Below are positions 35,401 through 43,993 of a DNA stretch of 47,697 nucleotides, piece after piece. The DNA is from Symploca sp. SIO2C1 (lineage in GTDB: Bacteria; Cyanobacteriota; Cyanobacteriia; Cyanobacteriales; Coleofasciculaceae). A program made the translations under genes and the position numbers. Location of the stretch: positions 1 to 47,697 of the forward strand of contig JAAHGL010000039.1 of assembly GCA_010692635.1 (NCBI GenBank), read 5' to 3'. The notes beneath the pieces were generated by a model. That model ran no database searches, was not told where the DNA came from, and was given only the letters and a program-made list of their open reading frames with translations. The number at the start of each line of letters is the position of its first letter. Within the stretch, counting starts at the first letter, position 1.

Positions 35401-38063
35401 CCGATATCCAGGGCTTCTGTTAGCTTGACCTGAGTCACCTTAGACAGGATCTCTACTTCGTATACCCTGACCTGATCCATTAGAGTTTTGGCTTGTCCCT
35501 TCATCAATTGAACAAACTCTTGAGACTGGTCAAAATCGCCAACACTAAAGGTTGTTAGTGCTAATTCCAAATAAAGTTCAAGACTCAAATTATAATAGTC
35601 TTGCCAAGCATTGTTTCCCAGAAGATTAACTCCGATTTTGAGATATTCAATGGCGGCAAAATAAGCGCTAGAATTTTTGGCTTTTAGTGCAGCAGTAAAA
35701 TTCAGTTCAGCCAGCTCATATCGTTCCTGGGGAGTGTTAATTAATGACGCTCCCATGTTTAATTGATTGGTAATTTCAAAAATTTTCTGTTCTCGCTCTG
35801 CCTCGGGAGTGTTCTTATTCAAGAGTTGTCCCACTTTGAGATGGGTAGATATTCTTTGCTCTTCAGCAATTAAAGAATAGGCAGCTTGCTGAACCCGGTC
35901 ATGTAAAAAGCGATAATTTACTGAAACTAATTCAGTATTGGTGTCCCGAGCTTTTTCTCCCTGGAAAAACTTATATGTCTCGCTTTCAGGAATAACAAAC
36001 CCCTCTTGTAATCCTTTCCATAAATCTTTGGCAACCTCTTCTTGAGAGCGTTCACACACCACCGCCAACGTTGCCAAATCGAATTGGTTGCCAATACAGG
36101 CTACTAGCTTAAATACCTCTTGGGTTGCTTCTGGCAGCTTCCGTAACCGCCCTACCATAAATGTCACTACATCATCCGTCAACCCCAACTGCCGCACCCG
36201 TGCTAAATCGCACTGCCACCCCCCTTGACTTTCCTCCTTAGCAAGGGGGGACACAGGGGGGGCGAATATAATCCATCCATCCTCATGTAACCCTTGCAAA
36301 AATTGGGTGGCAAAAAACGGATTTCCTTGGGTTTTTTGATACACCAACTGAGATAACGGTGCAGCGATTGCCACCGAGCACAGCAACGTATCGGCAACCA
36401 AACGAGTAATATCCACCTCATTCAAAGGAGCAAGGGTCAGAGTATTAATGTTTGCTCCTCGTTTGGTGATATCATCCAAAGCTAACATCAACGGATGGGC
36501 TGCAAACACTTCGTTATCACGATATGCTCCCAACACCAGCAAATAACCAGCTTCCAACTCATCCATCAACAGCTTCAAAAAATTCAACGAAGCCAAATCC
36601 GCCCACTGCAAATCATCAAGGAATATGACGAGGGGGTGTTCTTTGGTAGTGAAAACCCGCACGAACTTGCCGAACAGTAAATTAAAGCGTTTTTGCGCTG
36701 CACTGCCAGAGAGTTCTGCAACGGGGAGCTGTTTACCGATAATGCTCTCCAACTGGGGAATCACTTCGATGATGACTTGCCCATTTTCTCCCACTGCTTC
36801 CAGAATTTTTGCCTTCCATGAGGCGAGTTCTGCATCTGATTCACCTAGCAATTGTCCCATCAAGTCTCGGAAGGCTTGCAAGAATGCTGAAAGGGGAATG
36901 TTGCGGTTAAACTGGTCAAATTTGCCTTTGATAAAGTAGCCTCTTTGCTTGGCGATAGGCTTGTGGACTTCGTTAACAACCGCAGTTTTGCCAATCCCTG
37001 AAAATCCAGCCACCAGTAGCAGTTCTGAGTTGCTCGCTTTCTCCCCATCTCCTTGACTAACTCGTTCAAATGCTGCTAATAATTGGGCAATTTCCTGTTC
37101 CCGTCCATAAAGCTTTTCGGGGATAAGAAAGCGATCGCAAATATCCCGCTCTCCCAAATCAAATGGGATAATATCTCCCCTAGTTTCCCATTGTTCCAAA
37201 CATCGCTCTAGATCATACTTTAAGCCCAAAGCACTCTGATAACGCTCCTCCGCATTCTTCGCCATCAGTTTCATCACAATGTTCGAGAGCACCTGAGGAA
37301 TCTCTTCTTTCTTCCCTACTCCCCTCCTGTTCCCCTCCTGGGAGGGGTTAGGGGTGGGTTGGGTTCTACTCCCTAATTCCGGAGGCATTTTCGCAATATG
37401 ACAATGCACCAACTCCATCGGATCACTACTTTCAAAAGGTAACTTCCCACTCAGGAGTTGAAAAAACGTCACACCCAGAGAATAGAAATCTGTGCGATAG
37501 TCAATACCTCGATTCATCCGTCCCGTTTGTTCAGGAGAAATGTAAGCAAGAGTTCCTTCTAGAATGTTGGGGTTAGTGAGTTGTTGTTGTTCTTTGGGTA
37601 GCAAACTTGAGGTACTGAAGTCGATGAGCTTGACTTGGTGGGTTTGAGGATGGATGAGGATATTGGCAGGTTTGATATCTTTGTGGATGATGCGCTGTTG
37701 AGTGAGATAATGTAGGGCTTCAGCTAGTTGAATAGCAATAGTGAAGAATTCCCTGAGGGAGCAGTCCGACTGCTGCCAATATTTGAGAAGAGAGATTGCA
37801 CCTTCATCAGGCATCACCAGTGCATAACCATTACCATAACGTTCAAGGGCGAGGGGCTGAACCAGCGTAGGATGTTCCAGATGGCAGGTAATGATATATT
37901 GATTGCGGAACTGCACTAATTCATTGAAGTTGGGATGAGGATTGCAGAGGACTTTGATAATGACAGGTTGCTTAGTGGTGGAGCAAGTTGCTCGATAGAC
38001 TAGAGTGCGGGTTCCGGCATAGATTTGGTCAGTTTCTTGATAACCAGCTAAGTTGAGCATCAT
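32439..38063 (-). CDS. Giant hybrid Ser/Thr kinase - AAA ATPase - GAF - histidine kinase (intact)
   Basis: 1874 residues from the ATG at 38063 (MMLNLAGYQETDQ); upstream TTG starts add an unrelated leader. Order: Hanks kinase domain (about 1-285; HKDIKPAN at 127-134, DFS, GTLAYISPEQ), AAA-like domain (Walker A GFSGIGKT at 353-360; Walker B VIFLDDLQWAD), a long helical TPR-like region, GAF (about 1395-1540), coiled coil, HisKA (His1575 in IAHEINTP) and a full HATPase domain with NLIHNAV, DSGCGIP, FFTTK and GEGSGLGL. This is the hybrid kinase type known as HstK in Anabaena-like cyanobacteria. About 100 extra residues separate the H-box from the X region. Two palindromic repeats are inserted in frame (near 36219-36250 and 37305-37376). 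The receiver and cyclase genes downstream are likely targets. Confidence 0.93.
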   Translation of the reverse strand: MMLNLAGYQETDQIYAGTRTLVYRATCSTTKQPVIIKVLCNPHPNFNELVQFRNQYIITCHLEHPTLVQPLALERYGNGYALVMPDEGAISLLKYWQQSDCSLREFFTIAIQLAEALHYLTQQRIIHKDIKPANILIHPQTHQVKLIDFSTSSLLPKEQQQLTNPNILEGTLAYISPEQTGRMNRGIDYRTDFYSLGVTFFQLLSGKLPFESSDPMELVHCHIAKMPPELGSRTQPTPNPSQEGNRRGVGKKEEIPQVLSNIVMKLMAKNAEERYQSALGLKYDLERCLEQWETRGDIIPFDLGERDICDRFLIPEKLYGREQEIAQLLAAFERVSQGDGEKASNSELLLVAGFSGIGKTAVVNEVHKPIAKQRGYFIKGKFDQFNRNIPLSAFLQAFRDLMGQLLGESDAELASWKAKILEAVGENGQVIIEVIPQLESIIGKQLPVAELSGSAAQKRFNLLFGKFVRVFTTKEHPLVIFLDDLQWADLASLNFLKLLMDELEAGYLLVLGAYRDNEVFAAHPLMLALDDITKRGANINTLTLAPLNEVDITRLVADTLLCSVAIAAPLSQLVYQKTQGNPFFATQFLQGLHEDGWIIFAPPVSPLAKEESQGGWQCDLARVRQLGLTDDVVTFMVGRLRKLPEATQEVFKLVACIGNQFDLATLAVVCERSQEEVAKDLWKGLQEGFVIPESETYKFFQGEKARDTNTELVSVNYRFLHDRVQQAAYSLIAEEQRISTHLKVGQLLNKNTPEAEREQKIFEITNQLNMGASLINTPQERYELAELNFTAALKAKNSSAYFAAIEYLKIGVNLLGNNAWQDYYNLSLELYLELALTTFSVGDFDQSQEFVQLMKGQAKTLMDQVRVYEVEILSKVTQVKLTEALDIGLQTLELLDINISAIDTSKGLVLEFPTFIDGDWNNIPEMTDPLKIAAMRIMGTLLYPLFSMRPNLFPSLAMTMVTLCLEYGFTRVSAIAYGFYGLILAGANELAPANQFGRLALKFLEHFNATECKAKAYLTYYAHVSLWENHIKESIEPLQEGFQSGLESGDIEFAGYCGNNYCAYLFLVGKYLPSIIQSQIPYIERLINLNLETSYIFAGIWKQLAMNFVGDAANKLQLISEDFDETQIMPALMASKNYTLVFGIYTAKTILYYQFEEYDHALESAASGTEYVQAAAGYAFVAVINAYYSLALLALYSQANASQQEQYLEQLQVNQSNMKLWASHAPMNFQHKYDLVEAEKNRVLGNKVEAIELYDLAIAGAKANEYLQEEALANELAAKFYLDWGKDKVATAYMQEAYYCYSRWGAKAKTEHLEQTYPQLLTFILHQPKGETMTQMATATITSTSTETSDALDLASAIKASQALSEEIKLDALLSKLMHIVLENAGADQGTLILDNSGTWEIAAQCVDGNCYLSTIALNQTDNLPSSIINTVKRTQQTLFINNIEQDKTFVRDPYFRQKPPKSLCCIPILNQGKLIGILYLENNLTTEAFTPEHLEILNLLTAQAAISIENARLYQRLEDYNDTLAQQVAERTEELQQNNQQLTQTLQELKATQDELIQSEKMAALGQLVAGIAHEINTPLGAIRAAIGNTDKALEASLSQLPQLLPQLSLQQQADFFSFLEQALTSQAKLSTREKRQIKRTLTKQLQSHDIANAKQLAHLLTEGGLHQSFDDSQLSLLQTPQANQIVQIAYDIARLHTNSQNINNAVERASKIVFALKSYARYDHSGQKQSVQITDSMQTVLELYHNYLKKGVTVIRHYQPVPEIPCYGDELVQVWTNLIHNAVQAMDGKGTLEIGVRQQNQDIVVEVTDSGCGIPPEIQNQIFQPFFTTKSAGEGSGLGLDIVQKIIKKHQGTITFTSVSGNTTFTVTLPMQ
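36219..36250. repeat. Palindromic repeat inside the giant kinase gene (1)
   Basis: CCCCCCTTG (36219-36227) pairs perfectly with CAAGGGGGG (36242-36250). It encodes PPVSPLAKEESQGG, which is absent from the paralogue at the same place. It is read in frame and leaves the gene open. Confidence 0.75.
37305..37376. repeat. Palindromic repeat inside the giant kinase gene (2)
   Basis: This G/C-tract region contains the palindrome CCCCTCCTGGGAGGGG and encodes TQPTPNPSQEGNRRGVGKK within the linker of the Hanks kinase domain, where the paralogue has a shorter unrelated stretch. PTPNPSQEGN-type peptides are what this class of dispersed cyanobacterial repeat gives when translated, as I recall it. Confidence 0.7.
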
Positions 38064-38534
38064 TACTAAAAATAAAGTCAAGTAGTATAGACAGTTTATT
38101 TTTATTTTTCCTATCATTATCAGTTCCATCCGGAGGAATAGTCTTAAGGCAGGAGCAATTCTTCTCAATGGACAATTGATAATTGATAATTGATAATTAA
38201 TAATTAATAATTAATACTGGAGTTTAGACTAAGAGAAAATAACTCAGTCTCTAAGTGAAGCTGAGATTTTAGTAAATTAGCGCAAAATCATGTCTAAGTT
38301 TTCTTGTTTTTAGCTTTTTTATCAATGGATAATTGATAATTGATAATTGATAATTGGTTAATTTGGTCTAAGACCTCTTCATTTATGAAGAAAATAAAAA
38401 GAAAATATTTTCCTGATTGTCAATCCTCTTCTTTCAAGGAGAGGTAATTATCCATTATCCATTGTTCATTATCCATTGTTGAATTGCGCTTTTCCCTTTT
38501 TTTACGACTGGATAACGGATTCTTTTGCTTCTTT
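38064..38534. other. Repeat-rich spacer, no gene seen
   Basis: Between the two kinase genes. Arrays of GATAATT and AATTAAT at 38168-38215 and 38326-38358, and TTATCCATTGTTCA-type repeats at 38449-38480. Translation of the region on either strand gives only repeat-derived peptides. Confidence 0.65.
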
Positions 38535-41450
38535 TTAAAGAAATCGGGCATCTGAAGAACTGACGGTGCAAGTTCTTGGTATAACAGAAGTAGCTTCGCT
38601 CTGCTGAGCTTCACAAACCGTTGTTAAAGCTGGTTGGCTCACGGGAATTGTAATCCGAAACTCTGTACCTTTTCCCGGGGAAGAAATACACTCCAGTTTG
38701 CCTTGATGTTTGTCTACAACAATTTGGTAGCTGATGGATAGTCCCAAACCTGTGCCTTTGCCAACAGGTTTGGTAGTGAAGAAGGGGTCAAATAATCGTT
38801 CTTTTACCTTCTTGCTAATCCCTGGACCATTGTCTTGAATGGAGACAGTGATAAAATCTGCGGGACTAGCTTCGGTGCGAATGGTAATTTGATTAGGGTG
38901 AGTTTCCCTCTTCCGTGAGGAACACGAAGCACGGTAACTTTCCAGAACATCGATCGCATTGCAGAGAATATTCAAAAATACCTGGTTGAGTTGTCCAGGG
39001 TAACACTCTACTAAAGGCAAATCTCCATATTCTTTAATGATCTCAATACCGGGGTGTTCAGCTTTAGCTTTGAGCTGATTTTGCAAAATCAACAAAGTGC
39101 TATCAATTCCCTCATGGATGTCGACTGATTTCATCTGTGCTTCATCGAGTCGGGAAAAATTGCGCAAACTTTGGACAATTACTTTAATCCGCTTGCTTCC
39201 CATTACCATCGAAGCCATTAATTTCGGTAAATCCTCTTGCACAAAGTCAAGTTCTATCGCTTGGCTGAGTTCTGCAATTTCAGCAACTGGCTGGGGATAA
39301 TGCTTTTGGTAGAGATTTAGAAGCTTGAGGAGGCTTTCTGTGTATTGTTGAGCATAGTTGATATTACCGGAAATAAAGCTAATCGGATTATTGATTTCGT
39401 GAGCAACTCCAGCCACTAACAGTCCCAAACTCGACATTTTTTCAGTTTGAATTAATTGAGCTTGGGTTTCCTTTAGCTCTTGCAGAGCTTTCTGAGTTTG
39501 CTGAGCTTGAGCATTGGCAACAGCCGCAGCTATACTAGTTTCTTCGTATAGTTTGGCATGATCGATCGCGATCGCTAATTGCTCTGCCATATCACTGAGC
39601 AGTTCGACTTCCTCATCTTGCCAATGGCGTTTGGCGTAGTTGTCTTCACACACAATTACCCCTACTTTTCCTGAATTTGGATGAATTGTAATCGCCAGTA
39701 GGGATTTTAGTCCCCTCAATTGGAGGAAATCTCGAATTTCAGGATTAATGATGGAATCTGTGGCAATATCATCAATCCGGAGCAGCTGTTTCTCTAGCAG
39801 TATCTTCCCCAGAACCTGAATCGCTGGTATTTGATGCTGGAGACAAGTCGAGCACATGAATTCTGATCCTAATTGACAAATCTGATGAGTCGGTTCAAAT
39901 CTCGCTGACTCTACATCATCGCGCCACCAAAAAAACTGACAGCAATCAACATGCAGTAGGTGGCGGATTTCATTGATTGCTGTTTTGAGAATTGTGTTAA
40001 AGTCCAGGGAATTGCGGATTTGACTTGCCAAGCGGCGTTTGAGTCGTCTTTCCCGTTGTGCTAGCTTGAGTAATTCCTTATCAAGGGAATCAGAAGCTGA
40101 GGCTAAGGAAGGAGCTACTTTGCTCTGCTGCTCTGTGTGTACCAGCGACGATGCCAACAGTGCTGTTACTGCTTCAACTTCTAAAGAACCACAAAACAAG
40201 TATCCTTGAGCCTTGTCACATTGCAGCCGTTTTAATTGCTCTAGTTGTATCTCAGTTTCCACCCCCTCCGCCAGCACCTCCAAACCAAGATTATGAGCTA
40301 AATTGATCATGGTGGAGACGATGGAATCTTCCTGAGTATCTTCTCCCATTTGCTCGCTCAAAGAGCGGTTAATCTTGAAAGTCTTCAGCGGTAAGTAGGC
40401 TAAGCGGGAAAAGCAGGAGTAATTTTTGTCAAAATTATCAATAGATATACTAATTCCTCGATTGCTCAACTCCAAGAGAATTTCCACCATCTCTTCTGGA
40501 GTATCCATCAGAGTGTTTCCAGTAATCTCCAGATTTAAACTAGTACCCTGCAAGCCCGTTTCTTGAAGCACCTTCTCGATGTGCTCAATCAATCCAGGGG
40601 ACCAAAATTGTTGAACAGACAGATGCACACTCATTGTCAAAGGAGCTGAGGCGGGAAATGCTAAGTGCCAGAGCCGCAACTGCAATGCAGCGACTGAGAG
40701 AATATACCGTTCTAGGGGCATAATCAGCCCTGTTGCTTGAGCTAAGGGGATAAACTCGGTGGGAAACATCAGTCCCCTTGTGGGATGTTGCCAACGTACT
40801 AGTGCTTCTAATCCCTGAATTTTGTCCGTTCTTAGATCAAAAATGGGCTGGTAATGCACCACAAAATCTTGGCAGTTCTCTACCGCTTGTCTCAGCTCAT
40901 TTTCTAACTGAATGGGCAAACTTTGTGACTGTAACTCCTTAAAGTGTTGGAGAAACATTGTTCGGTTTGGCCAACCTGTTAAACTATCATGGGAAACTTG
41001 GTGTTGCAGTTTTTCTTCTAATTGTTTGCGTCCGCTAATGTCGGTTAAACTTCCAATATAACCAGTTATGGCTCCAGTCCTGTCTTTTTCTGCTACCGCC
41101 TTAGCCAAAACCCAAGTAGTAGTCCCATCAGGACATAGCACGCGATATTCAATAGATTTGTTACCGTAGGATCTTTGAGGTAAGGGCAAACTTTTTTCAG
41201 TGTTATGATCATACCACTCCCTAAAAACTCGCTCCTGATCATCGGGATGAATAGTTTGCAGCCAACCTTCTCCTAGGGCTTCTGACGAGGTTAGTCTCGC
41301 CATGTCGCACCAATGTTGGTTAACTTCTAAGAACTGTCCCTCCGCATCCGTGCAGAATAAACCAATCGGAGATAAATTGGCTAGGGTTTGAAACTGATTT
41401 TTATTCTCACGCACTGCCACTTCCAATTTGATCTTAGGTAATATATTCAC
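38535..41450 (-). CDS. PAS - truncated GGDEF - degenerate EAL - GAF - histidine kinase
   Basis: 971 residues. A PAS domain (20-140) is followed by the first 30 residues of a GGDEF domain (HDSLTGWPNRTMFLQHF) that stops and passes straight into an EAL domain (about 182-435). The EAL motif is present (215-217), as are LAEGVETE and QGYLF. However, metal and catalytic positions differ from the consensus: VHLS for VNLS, LEITGN for LEITES, IDNFD for IDDFG. Next come a GAF domain (about 475-630), coiled coil, HisKA (His684 in VAHEINNP) and HATPase with DNGPGIS and GKGTGLGL. It is probably a kinase with a non-catalytic EAL domain that may bind c-di-GMP or a partner. The start is a GTG at 41450; no ATG is available. 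Confidence 0.9.
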   Translation of the reverse strand: MNILPKIKLEVAVRENKNQFQTLANLSPIGLFCTDAEGQFLEVNQHWCDMARLTSSEALGEGWLQTIHPDDQERVFREWYDHNTEKSLPLPQRSYGNKSIEYRVLCPDGTTTWVLAKAVAEKDRTGAITGYIGSLTDISGRKQLEEKLQHQVSHDSLTGWPNRTMFLQHFKELQSQSLPIQLENELRQAVENCQDFVVHYQPIFDLRTDKIQGLEALVRWQHPTRGLMFPTEFIPLAQATGLIMPLERYILSVAALQLRLWHLAFPASAPLTMSVHLSVQQFWSPGLIEHIEKVLQETGLQGTSLNLEITGNTLMDTPEEMVEILLELSNRGISISIDNFDKNYSCFSRLAYLPLKTFKINRSLSEQMGEDTQEDSIVSTMINLAHNLGLEVLAEGVETEIQLEQLKRLQCDKAQGYLFCGSLEVEAVTALLASSLVHTEQQSKVAPSLASASDSLDKELLKLAQRERRLKRRLASQIRNSLDFNTILKTAINEIRHLLHVDCCQFFWWRDDVESARFEPTHQICQLGSEFMCSTCLQHQIPAIQVLGKILLEKQLLRIDDIATDSIINPEIRDFLQLRGLKSLLAITIHPNSGKVGVIVCEDNYAKRHWQDEEVELLSDMAEQLAIAIDHAKLYEETSIAAAVANAQAQQTQKALQELKETQAQLIQTEKMSSLGLLVAGVAHEINNPISFISGNINYAQQYTESLLKLLNLYQKHYPQPVAEIAELSQAIELDFVQEDLPKLMASMVMGSKRIKVIVQSLRNFSRLDEAQMKSVDIHEGIDSTLLILQNQLKAKAEHPGIEIIKEYGDLPLVECYPGQLNQVFLNILCNAIDVLESYRASCSSRKRETHPNQITIRTEASPADFITVSIQDNGPGISKKVKERLFDPFFTTKPVGKGTGLGLSISYQIVVDKHQGKLECISSPGKGTEFRITIPVSQPALTTVCEAQQSEATSVIPRTCTVSSSDARFL

Positions 41451-41908
41451 AAATTTTCGCAGTTTTTCCCGATTTTTCCCATATTTATCATTTTTTCTTG
41501 AGTTTTATTTATTAAAGGTTAACTTCATTTAAAGTAACTATATATTTACGGTTAAATTTGCCTTAAGAATCGGTAAAATAAAATAGAGATCAACAAAAAC
41601 AATCGGTATTTTGGTATTTTTTTAGAGGAGTAGAGTAACTTTTGATACATAGGCTGTAGAATCTGAGTAATGAGTAATGACTAATGAGTAATGAGTAATC
41701 AGGGGCAGTGCACCAACAAGAAGATAAGAAACAAGCTTTCCTTCTTTTCCCTTCTGCCTTCTGCCCTCTCCCTTCTGCCTTTTTTCAACAAGAGTATGGA
41801 TTATCATCAAACGACCTTATTCTTCTGGTTCATGACCCAGATGGAAACGCTATCGTGTTTTTTGGAGTAAAGTTCGAGCGATCGCTTCTGGGTGAATCTT
41901 ACCTACAG
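41451..41908. other. Spacer upstream of modA with repeats and a coding-like remnant
   Basis: AT-rich DNA, then TAATGAG repeats (41668-41698) and TTCTGCC/CTTCTGCC repeats (41737-41790). From 41791 the frame that enters modA reads ...LLVHDPDGNAIVFFGVKF, which looks like the end of a VOC/glyoxalase-type protein. It is short and lacks a start, so at most it is a gene remnant. Confidence 0.5.
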
Positions 41909-42721
41909 ATGAAAAAGAACAAAATTATTGTATATTTATGTTGTTTTACCTTCTCATTGATAGGAACTATTGGCTGTAGTCAAATTCCTAACAATCAACT
42001 AAGCACCTCAAACAGTGCTTCTGTAAAAACAGAGTTAACTGTATCAGCAGCAGCTAGTCTTAAAGAGGCAATGGAAGCAATTAAGCCGCTTTATCTTGAG
42101 GAAAAAACCAATGTGGTGATTACCTACAACTTTGCTTCTTCTGGTTCTCTTCAACAACAAATTGAGCAAGGTGCACCAGTTGATATTTTTATTTCTGCAG
42201 CTGCCAAACAAATGGATGCTTTGCAGAAAAAAGGTTTATTGCTTGATGAAACTCGTCAAGATTTACTGAAAAATCAAATAGTGCTAGTCGTTCCTCAAGA
42301 TAACACGACAATTAACAGCTTTCAAGACTTAACAGACAATACTTACCAAAAAATTGCTCTGGGAGAACCTGAGAGCGTGCCAGCAGGAAAATATGCTCAA
42401 GAAGTGTTGACATCTCTGGGAATTATTGAGTCAGTTCAACCTAAGATAGTTTACGGCAAAGATGTCCGTCAAGTTTTGAGCTATGTGGCAACAGGAAATA
42501 CCGATGCTGGAATTGTTTACCGAACTGATGCTGAAATTTCAGAACCGGTAAAAATTGTGGAAACTGCGTCTGAAGCTTCCCATTCTCGAGTAGTTTATCC
42601 TATTGCTGTTGTTAAAGATAGTAATCAGGCTGAAGCAGCCAAAGAACTGGTACAATTTCTGACCGATGATCAAGTAGCAGCTATATTTAAGCAGTATGGG
42701 TTTATCCCAAATATGGATTAA
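41909..42721 (+). CDS. modA: Molybdate ABC transporter substrate-binding lipoprotein
   Basis: The ATG at 41909 gives 270 residues beginning MKKNKIIVYL with a lipobox ending IGTIGC, so a lipid-anchored periplasmic protein. The longer reading from 41708 includes repeats and is rejected. Family marks include LTVSAAASLKEAMEAI, ITYNFASSGSLQQQIEQGAPVDIFISAA, IALGEPESVPAGKYAQEVL and YGKDVRQVLSYVATGNTDAGIVY, the usual ModA ligand-binding stretches. It binds molybdate or tungstate. No modB or modC is found next to it, which is unusual for a bacterial transporter. Confidence 0.93.
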   Translation: MKKNKIIVYLCCFTFSLIGTIGCSQIPNNQLSTSNSASVKTELTVSAAASLKEAMEAIKPLYLEEKTNVVITYNFASSGSLQQQIEQGAPVDIFISAAAKQMDALQKKGLLLDETRQDLLKNQIVLVVPQDNTTINSFQDLTDNTYQKIALGEPESVPAGKYAQEVLTSLGIIESVQPKIVYGKDVRQVLSYVATGNTDAGIVYRTDAEISEPVKIVETASEASHSRVVYPIAVVKDSNQAEAAKELVQFLTDDQVAAIFKQYGFIPNMD

Positions 42722-42826
42722 CAAACCATCTTATCTCACTCGTAGACAGGGGGGAAGATATTTAGCACTTTTCCTTTCTCTACAGGATTATAATAACCAC
42801 AAGCAGCAGTTCCTGCTCAATAATCA

Positions 42827-43714
42827 ATGAACACTGATTCCAGTAAAAACTCTGAGAACCCCTTTATCAATTTCAAGGCTCGTAGTCTAATAATCTGGGC
42901 TCTTTTAATATCTCTTGCCTTAGGCTTTGTCCTTGGTATAGTCTCTCAATTTAGTAGCTTGGACCCTAATGAGCCAATTTATTCTCTTATTATCTACAAT
43001 TTAATATTTATTTTGCTGTGTTTTTGGGCAATAGAGCGGTTAAACCGGTTAGGAATTAAAGTTAATTATCTTTTTGGTCATTTGCCAAGTAACTATGGAT
43101 GGCTACCAACCCTTGGCATTGTGATTACTATCTTGCTATTTTCCCTAGGTTCAGGTCAACTCCTATTTTATATTCTATCATTTGTTGCTCCCGAGTGGGT
43201 AGAGTCAGTACTCAGTGACAAAAATTTTCTCTCTACTTCAGAAAATATTGACACTATATTGAACAATATATTAACTGTAATAACTGTTGTTGTAGTCGCT
43301 CGAGTAACTGAAGAACTGCTATTTAGAGGGATACTTTTACATAGATGGACAGCCAAATGGGGGATTATACCAGCCTTGTTGCTGTCTTCTCTGTTATTTG
43401 GCATCCTTCATGTAAATATTATTGGTTTGTTTGTTTTTGGGTTGATGATGGCACTGCTATACCTCAAAACTCGTACTCTAATTGTCCCTATTGTCTGTCA
43501 CTCTCTAAATAATCTTGCTGCTGTTGGTATCGGATTACTCTCCGATGATACGGGTATCACTGGAAGTGCTGATATATTGGAACAACTCCATTCTTATTGG
43601 TGGGTTGGCATCATCTATATAGCTTTATCAGCTCCCTGGCTGATTTATTTTATTTATCAAAACTGGCCTAACTCATCTTTTCCTCTGCCATATTCTAGCA
43701 ATGCTGAGCAATGA
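42827..43714 (+). CDS. CPBP family intramembrane metalloprotease-like protein
   Basis: 295 residues with seven or eight predicted membrane helices. The family motifs are EELLFRG at 162-168 (EExxxR), FGILH with His195, and HSLNN with His225. CPBP (Abi/CaaX protease and bacteriocin-processing) proteins are glutamate-dependent intramembrane endopeptidases. In bacteria they serve in bacteriocin immunity and protein maturation, but here nothing nearby suggests a substrate. It stands 105 bases after modA, perhaps independently expressed. Confidence 0.9.
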   Translation: MNTDSSKNSENPFINFKARSLIIWALLISLALGFVLGIVSQFSSLDPNEPIYSLIIYNLIFILLCFWAIERLNRLGIKVNYLFGHLPSNYGWLPTLGIVITILLFSLGSGQLLFYILSFVAPEWVESVLSDKNFLSTSENIDTILNNILTVITVVVVARVTEELLFRGILLHRWTAKWGIIPALLLSSLLFGILHVNIIGLFVFGLMMALLYLKTRTLIVPIVCHSLNNLAAVGIGLLSDDTGITGSADILEQLHSYWWVGIIYIALSAPWLIYFIYQNWPNSSFPLPYSSNAEQ

Positions 43715-43740
43715 GCGCCTGACGACGCAGGGAGCAGTAG

Positions 43741-43807
43741 GGGCGAAGCATTTGGGTGATAATTTAAGCACATAAACCCGGTGTATAATTGTCCAAATGC
43801 TTCGCCC
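43741..43807. repeat. Palindromic element with 15-bp arms
   Basis: GGGCGAAGCATTTGG (43741-43755) is perfectly complementary to CCAAATGCTTCGCCC (43793-43807), with a 37-base centre. GGGCGAAGCATTTGG-like strings are a widespread dispersed repeat in cyanobacteria as I recall, so this is probably a MITE-like unit. Confidence 0.75.
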
Positions 43808-43909
43808 AACCGCCTTGCGTGAGAAGCGCTTTGCACCCCCAATTGACTCTCTTTGAAACAATTCTCTTCCCTGTTGCCTGACTCGGAGACTCGGTGATAA
43901 TTGCAGAGA

Positions 43910-43993
43910 TTAGCTATTAGCCATTAGCCATCAGCCATTAGCTATTAGCCATTAGCCATCAGCCATTAGCTATTAGCCATTAGCCATCAGCCA
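43910..43993. repeat. 28-bp tandem repeat x3
   Basis: Three perfect 28-base units, each made of four heptamers (TTAGCTA, TTAGCCA, TTAGCCA, TCAGCCA). The two-level structure implies duplication of a block after the heptamers had diverged. Confidence 0.92.

Noticed and set aside
38064-38168. Extended N-terminus of the intact giant kinase from a TTG start
   Set aside because: The paralogue shares similarity only from MMLNLAGYQ-like residues, so the ATG at 38063 is preferred.
41708-41908. Extended N-terminus of ModA
   Set aside because: The extension is translated repeat DNA and a remnant. The lipoprotein signal starts at the ATG at 41909.
43910-43993. Regular 28-bp repeats as a CRISPR array
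   Set aside because: The units are directly adjacent with no spacers and consist of heptamers, so this is a tandem repeat.
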